In this document: positions 25,245-33,570 of the stretch, piece after piece
Layout of the letters: each line of letters starts with the position of its first letter
Numbering within the stretch: the first letter of the stretch is position 1
Source: Actinophytocola xanthii
GTDB taxonomy: Bacteria; Actinomycetota; Actinomycetes; Mycobacteriales; Pseudonocardiaceae
DNA length: 62,509 nucleotides
Reading direction: 5' to 3'
NCBI RefSeq assembly: GCF_001921205.1
Contig: NZ_MSIE01000042.1
Coordinates: 1-62,509, forward strand
The notes under the pieces: model-generated
What the model was told of the DNA's origin: nothing
The model's database searches: none
What the model saw: only the letters and a program-made list of their open reading frames with translations
Made by a program: the position numbers and the translations under genes

Positions 25245-26377
25245 CGGAGCCGAGGCCGAGCATCGCCGACGCGCTCGAGGTCGAGGCGTACGACGAGAGC
25301 ACGGGTGCGAACATCGACCGGGCGGTCGGACACGTCCCGGTCGTCGGCACCGTGTACAAGTCCGGGAAGTCGATCGCCGAGCACGCGCAGCAGGCGGCTG
25401 AGGCGGACAACCCGCAGGAGCTCGCCTCCGCCGGCGCCGCGCTGGTCGGTGACGGGGCCGCGTTCGCGAGCGCAGCCGCCGCCGACGTCGTCACGTTCGC
25501 GATGGACCCGATCGGGTGGCTGGTCAGCCACGGGCTGAACATGCTGCTCGAGCTGGTGCAGCCGCTGCAGGACGCGCTGCACCAGGTCAGCGGGGACGGC
25601 CCGGCCATCGGACACGCGTCGGACAACTTCGTCACGATCGCCCAGGGCTTCGTCGCACTGGCGGACGACTTCGAGAAGACCGGCGACACCGCGCTCAAGG
25701 ACTGGATCGACGACGCCGGCACCGCGGCGCGGGAGGCGCTGGGCGACTTCTCGGCCGGCATCCGCGGCGTCGGCTCGGCCGCCGGCTCGGTGGCCGAGGT
25801 GCTGCAGATGTGGTCGATGGTCATGGTGGTCATCGAGGAGGTGATCAAGGCCATCATCACCGAGCTGGTGTCCTGGCTGATCACCATCTGGCTGCCGGCG
25901 CTGGCCTCGTCGGTGATCAGCTTCGGCAGCTCGGTCGCGGCGGCCATGACCGCGTCGATCGCCAAGGCCGCCGCCATGTTCAAGAAGGTCACCGGGTACC
26001 TCGGCCGGTTCGGCAAGCTGCTCGACACGTTCATCGACTACCTCGCGAAGTACTCGACGAAGGTCATGCAGGCCACGAGGAAGTTCCGGATCGGCACCTA
26101 CGCCGGCGAGTCGAAGTTCAGCCTGGACGTGCTGGAGAACACCGCGGGGGTCGCGCTCACGCCGAGCAACCGCGTGCTGACGACCATGTTCGGCACCTCG
26201 GTCGGCGTTCGGCCGTTCCTGAGCGGTGCGGGTGTCAAGGCCGGGATCGGGGCCGGCAAGGCCATCGAGAGCGAAGCCACCGAAGACGTCGGCCTCGGAG
26301 GAGAGCCGTGGTTCAACAAGAGCGCGATCGGCGGGGACCAGAGCGCGGAGGAGACCCGGAGGAACCTGGACATCTAG
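25241..26377 (+). CDS. Large ESX-type substrate with membrane-active helices
   Basis: 378 residues from the GTG at 25241 (GTGA overlap). The first 120 residues hold repeated glycine/alanine-rich helices (VPVVGTVYKSGKSIAEHAQQ, ELASAGAALVGDGAAFASAA). Residues around 190-250 are strongly hydrophobic (MWSMVMVVIEEVIKAIITELVSWLITIWLPALA), like the membrane-inserting segment of PPE/LXG toxins or channels. The C-terminus is Gly-rich. No catalytic motif is seen. It is probably exported with the 110-residue partner. Confidence 0.75.
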   Translation: MTEPRPSIADALEVEAYDESTGANIDRAVGHVPVVGTVYKSGKSIAEHAQQAAEADNPQELASAGAALVGDGAAFASAAAADVVTFAMDPIGWLVSHGLNMLLELVQPLQDALHQVSGDGPAIGHASDNFVTIAQGFVALADDFEKTGDTALKDWIDDAGTAAREALGDFSAGIRGVGSAAGSVAEVLQMWSMVMVVIEEVIKAIITELVSWLITIWLPALASSVISFGSSVAAAMTASIAKAAAMFKKVTGYLGRFGKLLDTFIDYLAKYSTKVMQATRKFRIGTYAGESKFSLDVLENTAGVALTPSNRVLTTMFGTSVGVRPFLSGAGVKAGIGAGKAIESEATEDVGLGGEPWFNKSAIGGDQSAEETRRNLDI

Positions 26378-26463
26378 GATCCCTCGGCGACCAGGCCCGG
26401 GGCGAGGCCAGGCAGCGGGCCATCCGCGACCTGGCCGCGCGTGAGGAGCGCACGCAGGCCAGA

Positions 26464-27069
26464 GTGGACAAGGCCCTCGTGCGCCCCGGCCACCGCGAGC
26501 GCGTCGAGCAGCTCGTGCGGAGCCAGTGGCGCGAACCGGTGATCGTCCTGCGCCTCGACGAGAAGGTCGACCTCGGCTTCGCCGTACCCGGCCGGCGCCT
26601 TGACGGCACGGTGAAGGGGAAACGCCTGATTCGCCGGTTTTTCTGGAACGCCGCGCGCGGTGTGGGCGGCGCCGCCGTCACGGTCTTCTCGCTGTTCAAC
26701 GCCGGCGGGGCGGGAAACCCGTTCACGCGGGACATCCACGTCACCGGACCGGCCGGTGCGCTGGCGCTCGGTCTGCTCGACAGCATGCGGTCGGCGTCGG
26801 GCCCGTGGCTGGCCTGCTCGCCGTCCCACCTGGCCGTGATCGACACGGGACCGACCTACGTGGAGGTGGCCGACGCCCCGGCACCGCGGATCCTGTGGCA
26901 CGCCCAGCAGCCCGAGCGACCGGAGATCAGCTTCCGCACCCGGACGATCACCTGGCCGGACGGCTCGACGTTCACGTTCCCGCTGCACGGGCGCGGCGAG
27001 GTCCACCATCTCCGGAAATACCACGAGTTCCCGGACATCATCCACTGGAACGGCCGCCCGGCAACCTGA
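26464..27069 (+). CDS. Unknown protein after the ESX substrate; start uncertain
   Basis: 201 residues if the GTG at 26464 is used. The body is soluble, with VIVLRLDEKVDLGF, a short hydrophobic patch (GGAAVTVFSLFNAGG), WLACSPSHLAVIDTG and a C-terminal ITWPDGSTFTFPL. No domain is recognised. Codon use (nearly all G or C third bases) suggests coding from about 26380, right after the previous stop, but no ATG, GTG or TTG exists there in frame. A GTG at 26308 has a good GGAGGAG site but its first 23 codons look non-coding. Possible causes are a frameshift joining it to the ESX gene, or a non-standard start. Confidence 0.6.
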   Translation: MDKALVRPGHRERVEQLVRSQWREPVIVLRLDEKVDLGFAVPGRRLDGTVKGKRLIRRFFWNAARGVGGAAVTVFSLFNAGGAGNPFTRDIHVTGPAGALALGLLDSMRSASGPWLACSPSHLAVIDTGPTYVEVADAPAPRILWHAQQPERPEISFRTRTITWPDGSTFTFPLHGRGEVHHLRKYHEFPDIIHWNGRPAT

Positions 27070-27181
27070 CCGTGGGATCTAGCCGCCGAGAAGATCACTT
27101 ATCTGACCGGGAGACGAAAACTCCCCGCCGCGACTCCTCGAATAGTCAATAGTGGTCCAAAAGAGTGAGGCCAGTGGACGC

Positions 27182-27199
27182 TACCAGCACATACTGGTA
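27182..27199. promoter_or_regulatory. Inverted repeat before the STAND module
   Basis: TACCAG, six bases, CTGGTA: a perfect 6-bp inverted repeat in an A/T-rich stretch 41 nt upstream of the first gene of the module. A TTGCAA at 27203 may be the -35. It looks like a repressor site; the regulator is not in the module. Confidence 0.45.
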
Positions 27200-27239
27200 A
27201 ATTTGCAAGAACACGTGACCTCATAAGACCCGAGGAATC

Positions 27240-27509
27240 ATGACCAAAAAGTGGCGCGCGGATTTTTCGGCCTCCTTCTACCGCCGACTGGGAAAATCCG
27301 CACACGAACTCGGTGACACCTCCGGCGAAGCCAGCTGCCCCGACATCTGGGAGCTCGACAACGGCGACGTCGCAATCATCGGGCAAGACGGCACTTCCTC
27401 CTACTCCACACGACTTCCGGCAGGGGTGAGCATCGATCCGGACGAACGACTGGTAATAATTCCTCGCAACATGATGCTCGCCGCGAAGCCGGACATCCCC
27501 GATGCATGA
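27240..27509 (+). CDS. Small unknown protein, first gene of the STAND module
   Basis: 89 residues, ATG after CGAGGAATC. Soluble, with MTKKWRADFSASFYRRLG at the start, an EASCPDIWELDNGDVAIIG strand-rich middle, and LVIIPRNMMLAAKPD near the end. Codons are clearly less G/C-biased than in neighbouring operons (AAA, AAG, TTT, ATA and AAT are used), which suggests horizontal origin. It overlaps the next start by 8 nt. Similar small proteins are found before DUF6879 genes; no function is known. Confidence 0.75.
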   Translation: MTKKWRADFSASFYRRLGKSAHELGDTSGEASCPDIWELDNGDVAIIGQDGTSSYSTRLPAGVSIDPDERLVIIPRNMMLAAKPDIPDA

Positions 27510-28122
27510 ACTGCTCCGCGGGGCCGATTTCGAGTGGTTGCCCCTGGACTCCTACCGGGAGGACTTCGAGCGCCACTTCTGGCACACCGGCAGTCCCGGG
27601 TTCTGGAAACTGGAGCGAGGACAGTACTTCCAGGAACCTGAGAACGACAGCTGGCAGGCGTTCGCCCGTGGCGACTGGGCCAAGTCGCTCGAGCTGATCG
27701 AGGCCCAGCTCCCGACGATGCGCGACTACTACGGCAGGATCGCCGACAGCGGTTTTGCCGCCAAACGGGTCCGAGTAGTAGAAGAGCCGGTCACCGATTA
27801 TCTGCAGTGGGAGCTGCACGTACTGCGCGCACGGGACGCCAACGGCGGACTGGTCCGAGTCATAGGCGCGGAAATGGTCGGCGAATGGGAGACCAGCGGC
27901 CCTCTTCCTGAGATCTACACCCTGGGGACCGAACTGATGTACGAAGCAATCTACGACGAGACGGGGATACTCGACTCAGCACGAAAGTTCACCGCGCGCG
28001 AAGTGATCGAGCGTTGCCGACGCTTCATAGTAGATCTGTACACAAAAGGAGAACCATTGCAGTCCTACTTTGACCGCCGCGTCGTTACCCTGCCCGCACC
28101 TGGACGCGTGCCGGAGGCGTAG
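27502..28122 (+). CDS. DUF6879-like protein
   Basis: 206 residues, ATG at 27502 inside the end of the previous gene. The family pattern is visible: FEWLPLDSYREDFERHFW, GFWKLERGQYFQEP, SWQAFARGDW, then RRVRVVEEPVTDYLQWEL-like and GEWETSGPLPEIYTLG. No membrane segment or known catalytic triad is seen. DUF6879 genes are widespread in actinomycetes next to regulators and STAND proteins, and their role is undescribed. Base composition is intermediate, like the preceding gene. It is 15 nt upstream of the STAND NTPase, so all three are probably one operon. Confidence 0.8.
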   Translation: MHELLRGADFEWLPLDSYREDFERHFWHTGSPGFWKLERGQYFQEPENDSWQAFARGDWAKSLELIEAQLPTMRDYYGRIADSGFAAKRVRVVEEPVTDYLQWELHVLRARDANGGLVRVIGAEMVGEWETSGPLPEIYTLGTELMYEAIYDETGILDSARKFTAREVIERCRRFIVDLYTKGEPLQSYFDRRVVTLPAPGRVPEA

Positions 28123-28137
28123 CCTTCGGCGCAGCAG

Positions 28138-30537
28138 ATGCGCGACGAGAAACCGTCAGGCGCGGACGCACCGGAGCCCGTGGACAACCAGGTCGACGCC
28201 GCGGGCGATATCGGCGATTTCGTGCAGGCTCGGGACGTTCGCGGCGGCATCCACTTCCACTCTCGCCAGGAACCGTCCTTCACCGTAGTGCCGCAACAAC
28301 TTCCGGCTCCCGACCGGGGCTTCGTCAACCGGCAGACCGAGCTCGCCCGGCTAGGCAAGATCGTCGAGGTGGGGGACGGCGGGCCGTTGGTTGTGGTGAT
28401 TACCGGGACCGCCGGCGTTGGGAAGACGTCACTGGCGCTACGTTGGGCGCACAACCTCCGAGACCAGTACCCCCACGGTCAGCTCTACATGAACCTGCGC
28501 GGATACGATCCGAGCCTGCCCGTGGTCCCGGACAACGCCCTTGGTCGGTTCCTGCGGGATCTCGGCGTTCCACCCGGGGCGGTACCGCACGCTCTGGAGG
28601 ATCGATCGGCATTGTTCCGCTCGGTCCTGGCCGACCGGCAAATGCTGATCGTTCTCGACAACGCGGCCACCGTCGCGCAGGTACGGCCGTTGCTTCCCGG
28701 TTCACGCGAGTGCCTGGTCATCGTCACCAGTCGAAGTCGACTCTCGGGCCTGGTCATCCGGGAGGGCGCTGCCAGGGTCGAGCTGGGCCTGCTGAGCGAG
28801 GAAGACGCCGTAGCCCTGCTGCGCACGGTGACTCAGGGATACCGAGGCCACGACGACCACAGCGAGATTCTGGAACTGGTTCGCTTGTGCGCGCGGTTGC
28901 CACTCGCGCTGAGGATCGCGGCCGAACGAGCGGCAGGACGCCCGCGCATGCAGCTGTCGGAACTGGTCGCCGATCTCCGCCACCAGTCGGGCAACCTCTG
29001 GGCCGCGCTGACCCCGGACGGAGACGAGGACGCCGAAGCGGTGCGAACCGTCTTCGCCTGGTCGTACCGGGCACTGCCACCGCACGCCGCCGAGACGTTC
29101 GGCCTGCTCGGACTGCATCCCGGCGAGGACTTCAGCCTTCCGGCCGCTGCCGCGCTGGCCGGGTTGGCCACTGGCGCGGCTCGCAGGAACCTCGACGCGT
29201 TGGTCGGTGCCCAGCTCATCGAGCACACTGGCCCAGGTCGGTACCAGTTCCATGATCTTCTGCGCGCCTACGCCGTCGACCAGTTGGCCCACTGGGACCG
29301 GGCCGAGATCAGCGCGGCGGTGGACCGCGTGTTGTCGTGGTACCTGCACACCGCCGACGCCGCGCAACGCCTCATAGCGCCGTTCGACAGCTACACGGTG
29401 GTGGGCGAGCCGGCCCCGGGGGTCGTCCCCCTCACGTTCGAGAGCTATGCCGACGCCCTCACCTGGTACCGAACGGAGTCGCGGAACATCGTGGCCGCCG
29501 TGCACGGCGCGCGTGAAAACCGGCGCAACAGCACCGCGTGGACGTTTGCCGCGGTCCTACGCGCGATCTACATGCACCAGAACCACTTCGACGACTGGAT
29601 CGCCGTGGGCAGGATCGGTCTGGATGCGGCCGTCGAGCTCGACGACGACACCGCGCAGAGCGAGACACTGGACACTCTGGCGAAGGCGTTCTTCCAGGCT
29701 CGCATGTTCGATGAGGCGACAGTGCACCACTCCCGCCTGCTGGCCTTGCGGCAGCGCCGCGGCGACCGGTTCGGCGAAGCCAAGTCCATCAACGCGCTCG
29801 GCCTGTTGGCGCTGCGGCGCAGACAGCTCGATGTCGCGCGGGAGAACTTCACTGCCGGTTCCGACATGTTCGCCTCGCTCGGAGACCGCCGCATGTGGGC
29901 CCTGCTGCGGGCCAACCTCGCCGAGACGTTGACCGACTACGGCTCGCCCGTGCCCGCGATCGACATGGCACGTCGTGCGCTGGCGACGCTGCGTGATCTT
30001 GGGGACGGGTCCGGTGTGGGCAACGGACTGTTCATCCTCGCGAAGGCACTGCGGACGGCCGGTCGCCTTGCCGACGCCGAAACCGCCATCGCCGAAGCGC
30101 TCGACATCGCCGAGGAGCACGACAACGACGTGTGGCGTGGGCACTGGCTGACCGAACTGGCGAACATCCAACTCGCCGGCGGACGCGCGCCCGAAGCGTT
30201 GGCCAACTTCCACGACGCGGCCGTCCTGCACCGGCGGCTCGGAGATCGCAGCCGAGAGGCAACGGCCATCGACGGTTCCGGCCAGGCGTTCCAAGCGCTG
30301 GGCAACGACGAGGAGGCCGCCAAGTTTCACCGGCGCGCGGCACAGGTCCACGAGGAGCTCGGGGACACCTGGCAGTGGGCGGTCGCACTCAACCACCTGG
30401 CCACCGCGCTTCACCAGGACGGCGATGTCGATCAGGCACGCCAACACTGGCGACAGGCACTCGCGCTGCTGGCGGAGTTCGGCGACGACGTGGCGACGGC
30501 CACCCGGAACGGGATACTGACGCGGACCGACCGCTGA
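28138..30537 (+). CDS. STAND NTPase (NB-ARC) with TPRs and an amyloid-signalling-like N-terminus
   Basis: 799 residues. Residues 17-41 (NQVDAAGDIGDFVQARDVR then GGIHFH) match the actinobacterial VQA..V.GGIH motif found at the ends of NLR-like proteins and proposed to nucleate amyloid signalling. Next come P-loop GTAGVGKTS (90-98), Walker B MLIVLDNA, RGYDP, the LPLALRIAA GxP-like motif and a winged-helix segment (HDLLRAYA). About 400 residues of TPRs follow (FFQARMFDEATVHHSRLL onward). This is a sensor-switch architecture as in AfsR-like and immune NLR proteins, but without a DNA-binding or enzymatic effector domain. The effector must act in trans. No ribosome site is obvious at the ATG. Confidence 0.85.
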   Translation: MRDEKPSGADAPEPVDNQVDAAGDIGDFVQARDVRGGIHFHSRQEPSFTVVPQQLPAPDRGFVNRQTELARLGKIVEVGDGGPLVVVITGTAGVGKTSLALRWAHNLRDQYPHGQLYMNLRGYDPSLPVVPDNALGRFLRDLGVPPGAVPHALEDRSALFRSVLADRQMLIVLDNAATVAQVRPLLPGSRECLVIVTSRSRLSGLVIREGAARVELGLLSEEDAVALLRTVTQGYRGHDDHSEILELVRLCARLPLALRIAAERAAGRPRMQLSELVADLRHQSGNLWAALTPDGDEDAEAVRTVFAWSYRALPPHAAETFGLLGLHPGEDFSLPAAAALAGLATGAARRNLDALVGAQLIEHTGPGRYQFHDLLRAYAVDQLAHWDRAEISAAVDRVLSWYLHTADAAQRLIAPFDSYTVVGEPAPGVVPLTFESYADALTWYRTESRNIVAAVHGARENRRNSTAWTFAAVLRAIYMHQNHFDDWIAVGRIGLDAAVELDDDTAQSETLDTLAKAFFQARMFDEATVHHSRLLALRQRRGDRFGEAKSINALGLLALRRRQLDVARENFTAGSDMFASLGDRRMWALLRANLAETLTDYGSPVPAIDMARRALATLRDLGDGSGVGNGLFILAKALRTAGRLADAETAIAEALDIAEEHDNDVWRGHWLTELANIQLAGGRAPEALANFHDAAVLHRRLGDRSREATAIDGSGQAFQALGNDEEAAKFHRRAAQVHEELGDTWQWAVALNHLATALHQDGDVDQARQHWRQALALLAEFGDDVATATRNGILTRTDR

Positions 30538-30556
30538 CCGACGCGACCGCGGCTTC

Positions 30557-32107
30557 TCACCCGTAGCGGGCGGTCTCGAGGATCGCGGTGATCAGGGCGT
30601 TTCGGCTGGTGAGGGTCTCGGGGTGGGTGGGGCCGAGGACCTGGCGGCGGGCGTGGAGGACCTCGCGCAGCTCGGTGGCCGCCTCGCGGAAGCGGCCCAT
30701 GTCCATCAGGACCGTGGCCAGGTTGTGGCGGCTGATCAGCGTGTCGGGGTGGTCGGCGCCCAGCACCCGGACGCAGGCCGTCAGCTCCGTGCGGTGCGCT
30801 TCGAGCGCCTCGTCCTGGCGGCCGAGGTTGTTCAGGACGGTGGCCACGTTGTCGCGGCTCGTCAGCGTCTCCGGGTGGTCCGCGCCGAACAGGCGGGCGC
30901 GCACCGACAGCACGTGCCGGTGCTCGGCCAGCGCGGCTTCGTGGCGGCCGAGGGCGTTGAGCGCGTTGGCCACGTTCGTGCTGCTCACGAGGGTGTCGGG
31001 GTGGTCGGGGCCCAGCAGGTGCGCACGCGCCTCCCGCACCGCCCGGTGTTCGGACAGGGCCTGCTCGTGGCGCCCCAGGTGCGCCAGCATCACCGCCACG
31101 CTGTTGCGGCGGGCCAGGTTCTGCACCGCGTCGGTCGAGCCGTTGAGGGTCGTCTGGTGCAGTTCCAGGGCCAGCTCGTAGCGGCCGGCCTGGCCGGCCA
31201 CGTAACCCATCGATCGGGCGTCGGCGGGGCTCGCGTGGCGCAACGCCGTGCGCAGCACCTCGTCGGGTACGTGGTCGAACGGGTGCGTCCGCTGGGCGTG
31301 GTCCACGAGGTAGTCGAAGACCACCACGGTGTCGCCGTCGCGTTCCAGGAGGGCGTTGGGGCATCGCTCGGTCGCCCAGCGCCAGGCCCGCGGTGCGGAC
31401 TCCCCGGCGTCGGCAGGGAGGTAGTGCGCGACCACCTCGTCCAGCAGTGCCACCGGGAGTGGGCTGAGGAACCCCGCTCGGCGGCAGTCGACCGCGGCCG
31501 AGACCAGGGCGCGGCCCCGGGGGTGCGCCTCGTCCTCGCGCCACCGCGCCAGCAGGGCCGGGGCACCGGCCAGCTGGGCCGGGGAGGCCGCCGCGCCCTG
31601 CTCGGTCGGCGAGAACTCGCTCGGGACGCGGACGTGTTCGGCCGCGGCCAGGACCCGGTGGCGGCCCTCGGCCAGGGTTCGGTCGGACTCGGCGGCCAGC
31701 AGGCCCAGCTCCTGCAGGCGCAGGGTCGCGACGATCACCCGGTGTCCCCGCGACAGGAGGGTGTCGACAGCGGCCGGGGTGAGCACGTCCAGGTAGCGCT
31801 CGAGGTCGTCCAGCCAGAGCACCGCCCGGCGGACCGTCGACATCTCCTCGAGCGTGCGGGCGAGCGTGGCGGGGGCGGGCGTGAACAGGGCGTGGCGGGG
31901 CAGGCGATCCCGGACCGCCTCCCAGGCCAGCCGCGTCTTGCCGGCGACGGAGTCGCCGACAACCAGGGCGAACCGGCCGGGGCGCAGCAGGGCCAGCAGC
32001 GTGTCGTGCTGGTCACGCCGGACGTAGGGCGGCATGCCGCCTTCCGCCCGGTGCACGCCGACCTCGACCGGGTCCCGCACCGACCGGACCTTCCGGTGCC
32101 GCCTCAT
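30557..32107 (-). CDS. P-loop NTPase with kinesin-light-chain-type TPR repeats
   Basis: 516 residues, ATG at 32107 behind GGAGGTGA. The P-loop is GDSVAGKTR (51-59), and Walker B lies in RAVLWLDDLERYL. An NTPase and helical region covers residues 30-330. At least four 42-residue TPRs then carry LGPDHPDTL or LGADHPETL at each boundary. It resembles STAND/NLR-like proteins but lacks a recognised effector domain. It faces the other STAND gene tail to tail with only 19 nt between stops. The tandem repeats are near-identical, which suggests recent repeat expansion. Confidence 0.82.
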   Translation of the reverse strand: MRRHRKVRSVRDPVEVGVHRAEGGMPPYVRRDQHDTLLALLRPGRFALVVGDSVAGKTRLAWEAVRDRLPRHALFTPAPATLARTLEEMSTVRRAVLWLDDLERYLDVLTPAAVDTLLSRGHRVIVATLRLQELGLLAAESDRTLAEGRHRVLAAAEHVRVPSEFSPTEQGAAASPAQLAGAPALLARWREDEAHPRGRALVSAAVDCRRAGFLSPLPVALLDEVVAHYLPADAGESAPRAWRWATERCPNALLERDGDTVVVFDYLVDHAQRTHPFDHVPDEVLRTALRHASPADARSMGYVAGQAGRYELALELHQTTLNGSTDAVQNLARRNSVAVMLAHLGRHEQALSEHRAVREARAHLLGPDHPDTLVSSTNVANALNALGRHEAALAEHRHVLSVRARLFGADHPETLTSRDNVATVLNNLGRQDEALEAHRTELTACVRVLGADHPDTLISRHNLATVLMDMGRFREAATELREVLHARRQVLGPTHPETLTSRNALITAILETARYG

Positions 32108-32127
32108 CCCTCACCTCCCACCGCTGA

Positions 32128-32186
32128 GTCGCGAGTGGCGCGACCAGCGTGACATGGTCGGACACGAGAGGATGGAAGCGCCATCC
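32128..32186. promoter_or_regulatory. Two inverted repeats in a divergent promoter
   Basis: GTCGCG, AGTGG, CGCGAC (32128-32144) and GGATGG, AAGCG, CCATCC (32170-32186) are both perfect 6-bp arms with 5-nt spacers. The first suits an operator between the TPR NTPase and the aldolase; the second would form a small hairpin in the aldolase leader, just before its ribosome site. Confidence 0.4.
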
Positions 32187-32209
32187 CGAAATCAGGAGGT
32201 ACCGCCGCC

Positions 32210-32974
32210 ATGACCGCTGCCGAGTTCGCCGCCAGGCTTCGCGCCAGGGAGCCGGTGATCGGGTACTGGTCGGTGCTCGACGCGCCGCCGGCCGCCGAAC
32301 GGCTCGGGCGGCTGGGCTATGACTACGTGTGCCTCGACGGGCAACACGGCATGATCGGCTACTCCGGGCTGCTGGCGTCGCTGATCGCGCTCGACGCGGC
32401 CGGGGGCGACACCGTCGGGCTGGTCCGGGTGGAGGCCAACGACATCACGCCGATCGGGCGGGCGCTGGACGCCGGTGCGGTCGGGGTGATCGTGCCGCTG
32501 GTCGACACGGCTGCCGACGCCGCCGACGCGGTGGCCTCGGTGCGGTACCCGCCGCTGGGGCGGCGCTCGTTCGCGCCGGGCCGGGCCGGGCAGAAGGTGG
32601 GCACCACGCCGGGCGAGGCAAACGCTGTCACCGTGGTGATCGCGATGATCGAGACCGCGGGCGCGCTGTCCCAGTTGGACGCGATCTGCGCGACACCGGG
32701 CCTGGACGGGGTGTATGTGGGCCCGTCCGACCTGAGCCTCGCGGTGGGCGGCGCGTTCCCGATGGACCCGGCGGTCGCCGACGAGTTCGAGGAGGCCGTC
32801 ACCCGGGTGCGCGAGTCGGCCCGGCGGGCCGGGATCGCGGCCGGCATCCACACGCCCAACGGCGAGACGGCCGCCCGGCGCCTGGCCGAGGGCTTCACGT
32901 TCGCCTCGATCTCCTCGGACCTGTCCCACCTCGAGGCCGCGGCCCGGGCACACCTCGAGGCGGCCCGGTCGTGA
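32210..32974 (+). CDS. HpcH/HpaI-family class II aldolase
   Basis: 254 residues, ATG after AGGAGGTACCGCCGCC. Family landmarks are YDYVCLDGQHG near residues 36-46, a GLVRVEANDI strand, AGAVGVIVPLVDTA, AMIETAGAL carrying a metal-ligand Glu, and GVYVGPSDLSLAVG. It should cleave or form 2-keto-3-deoxy acids (pyruvate plus an aldehyde) with a divalent metal. It is not beside the fucose genes, and its substrate is open. A membrane-protein gene overlaps its stop as GTGA. Confidence 0.9.
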   Translation: MTAAEFAARLRAREPVIGYWSVLDAPPAAERLGRLGYDYVCLDGQHGMIGYSGLLASLIALDAAGGDTVGLVRVEANDITPIGRALDAGAVGVIVPLVDTAADAADAVASVRYPPLGRRSFAPGRAGQKVGTTPGEANAVTVVIAMIETAGALSQLDAICATPGLDGVYVGPSDLSLAVGGAFPMDPAVADEFEEAVTRVRESARRAGIAAGIHTPNGETAARRLAEGFTFASISSDLSHLEAAARAHLEAARS

Positions 32975-33570
32975 GCCCCGCGGTGGAGAGCCCGACCAAC
33001 GGAGCGGACATCAGCCCGCGGGGCTGGCTCACGGTCCTGTCGGGCACGGCCTGCCTGGTGGCCTTCGCGGTGTGGCTGTTCAGCACGGGCACCGCCGAGC
33101 TGGTGGCCGGGCTGCTCGGCGCGCTGGCCGGCCTGGTGCTGGTCGTGTTGTCGGTGATCGGCGCGGTCGTCGAGCACCGGCCGGACGTCGTGCTGGTGTC
33201 GCTGGCCTTCTTCGGGGTGGGCGCGGTGCTGACCGCGACCGTGTTCGGCTTGGCCTACTTCGGCGAGTCGCTCACCTACCTGCGGGGCGAACCGGCCACC
33301 GCCAAGGTCGTCCGGTGCGAGGACGGCGGCGAGCTCGACGACGACTGCGAGGCCAGCTGGCGGCTCGGCGGACGCGAGTACACCGGGGAGATCGAGCTGT
33401 CCTTCGCCCAGCAGCAGGGCGACACCCTGCCCATCCACGCCGAGGGCGACGAGGCCGTCCGGGCCGGCGGGCTCACCGTGCTGGTCGTCGCGTCCAGCGG
33501 GGTCGCGGTGCTCTCGCCGCTGCTGTTGCTCGCCGGCTACGTGTCGGTCCGCCGCTCACGCTCGGCGTGA
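32971..33570 (+). CDS. DUF3592-like membrane protein
   Basis: 199 residues from a GTG. Three hydrophobic helices in the first 100 residues (TVLSGTACLVAFAVWLF, LVAGLLGALAGLVLVVLSVIG, VVLVSLAFFGVGAVLTATVFG) precede a soluble region with CEDGGELDDDCEASWRLGG and EYTGEIEL. A last helix (LTVLVVASSGVAVLSPLLLL) follows. The order helix, small beta domain, helix resembles DUF3592 proteins. Function unknown. Its end overlaps a convergent gene by 34 nt. Confidence 0.65.
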   Translation: MSPAVESPTNGADISPRGWLTVLSGTACLVAFAVWLFSTGTAELVAGLLGALAGLVLVVLSVIGAVVEHRPDVVLVSLAFFGVGAVLTATVFGLAYFGESLTYLRGEPATAKVVRCEDGGELDDDCEASWRLGGREYTGEIELSFAQQQGDTLPIHAEGDEAVRAGGLTVLVVASSGVAVLSPLLLLAGYVSVRRSRSA

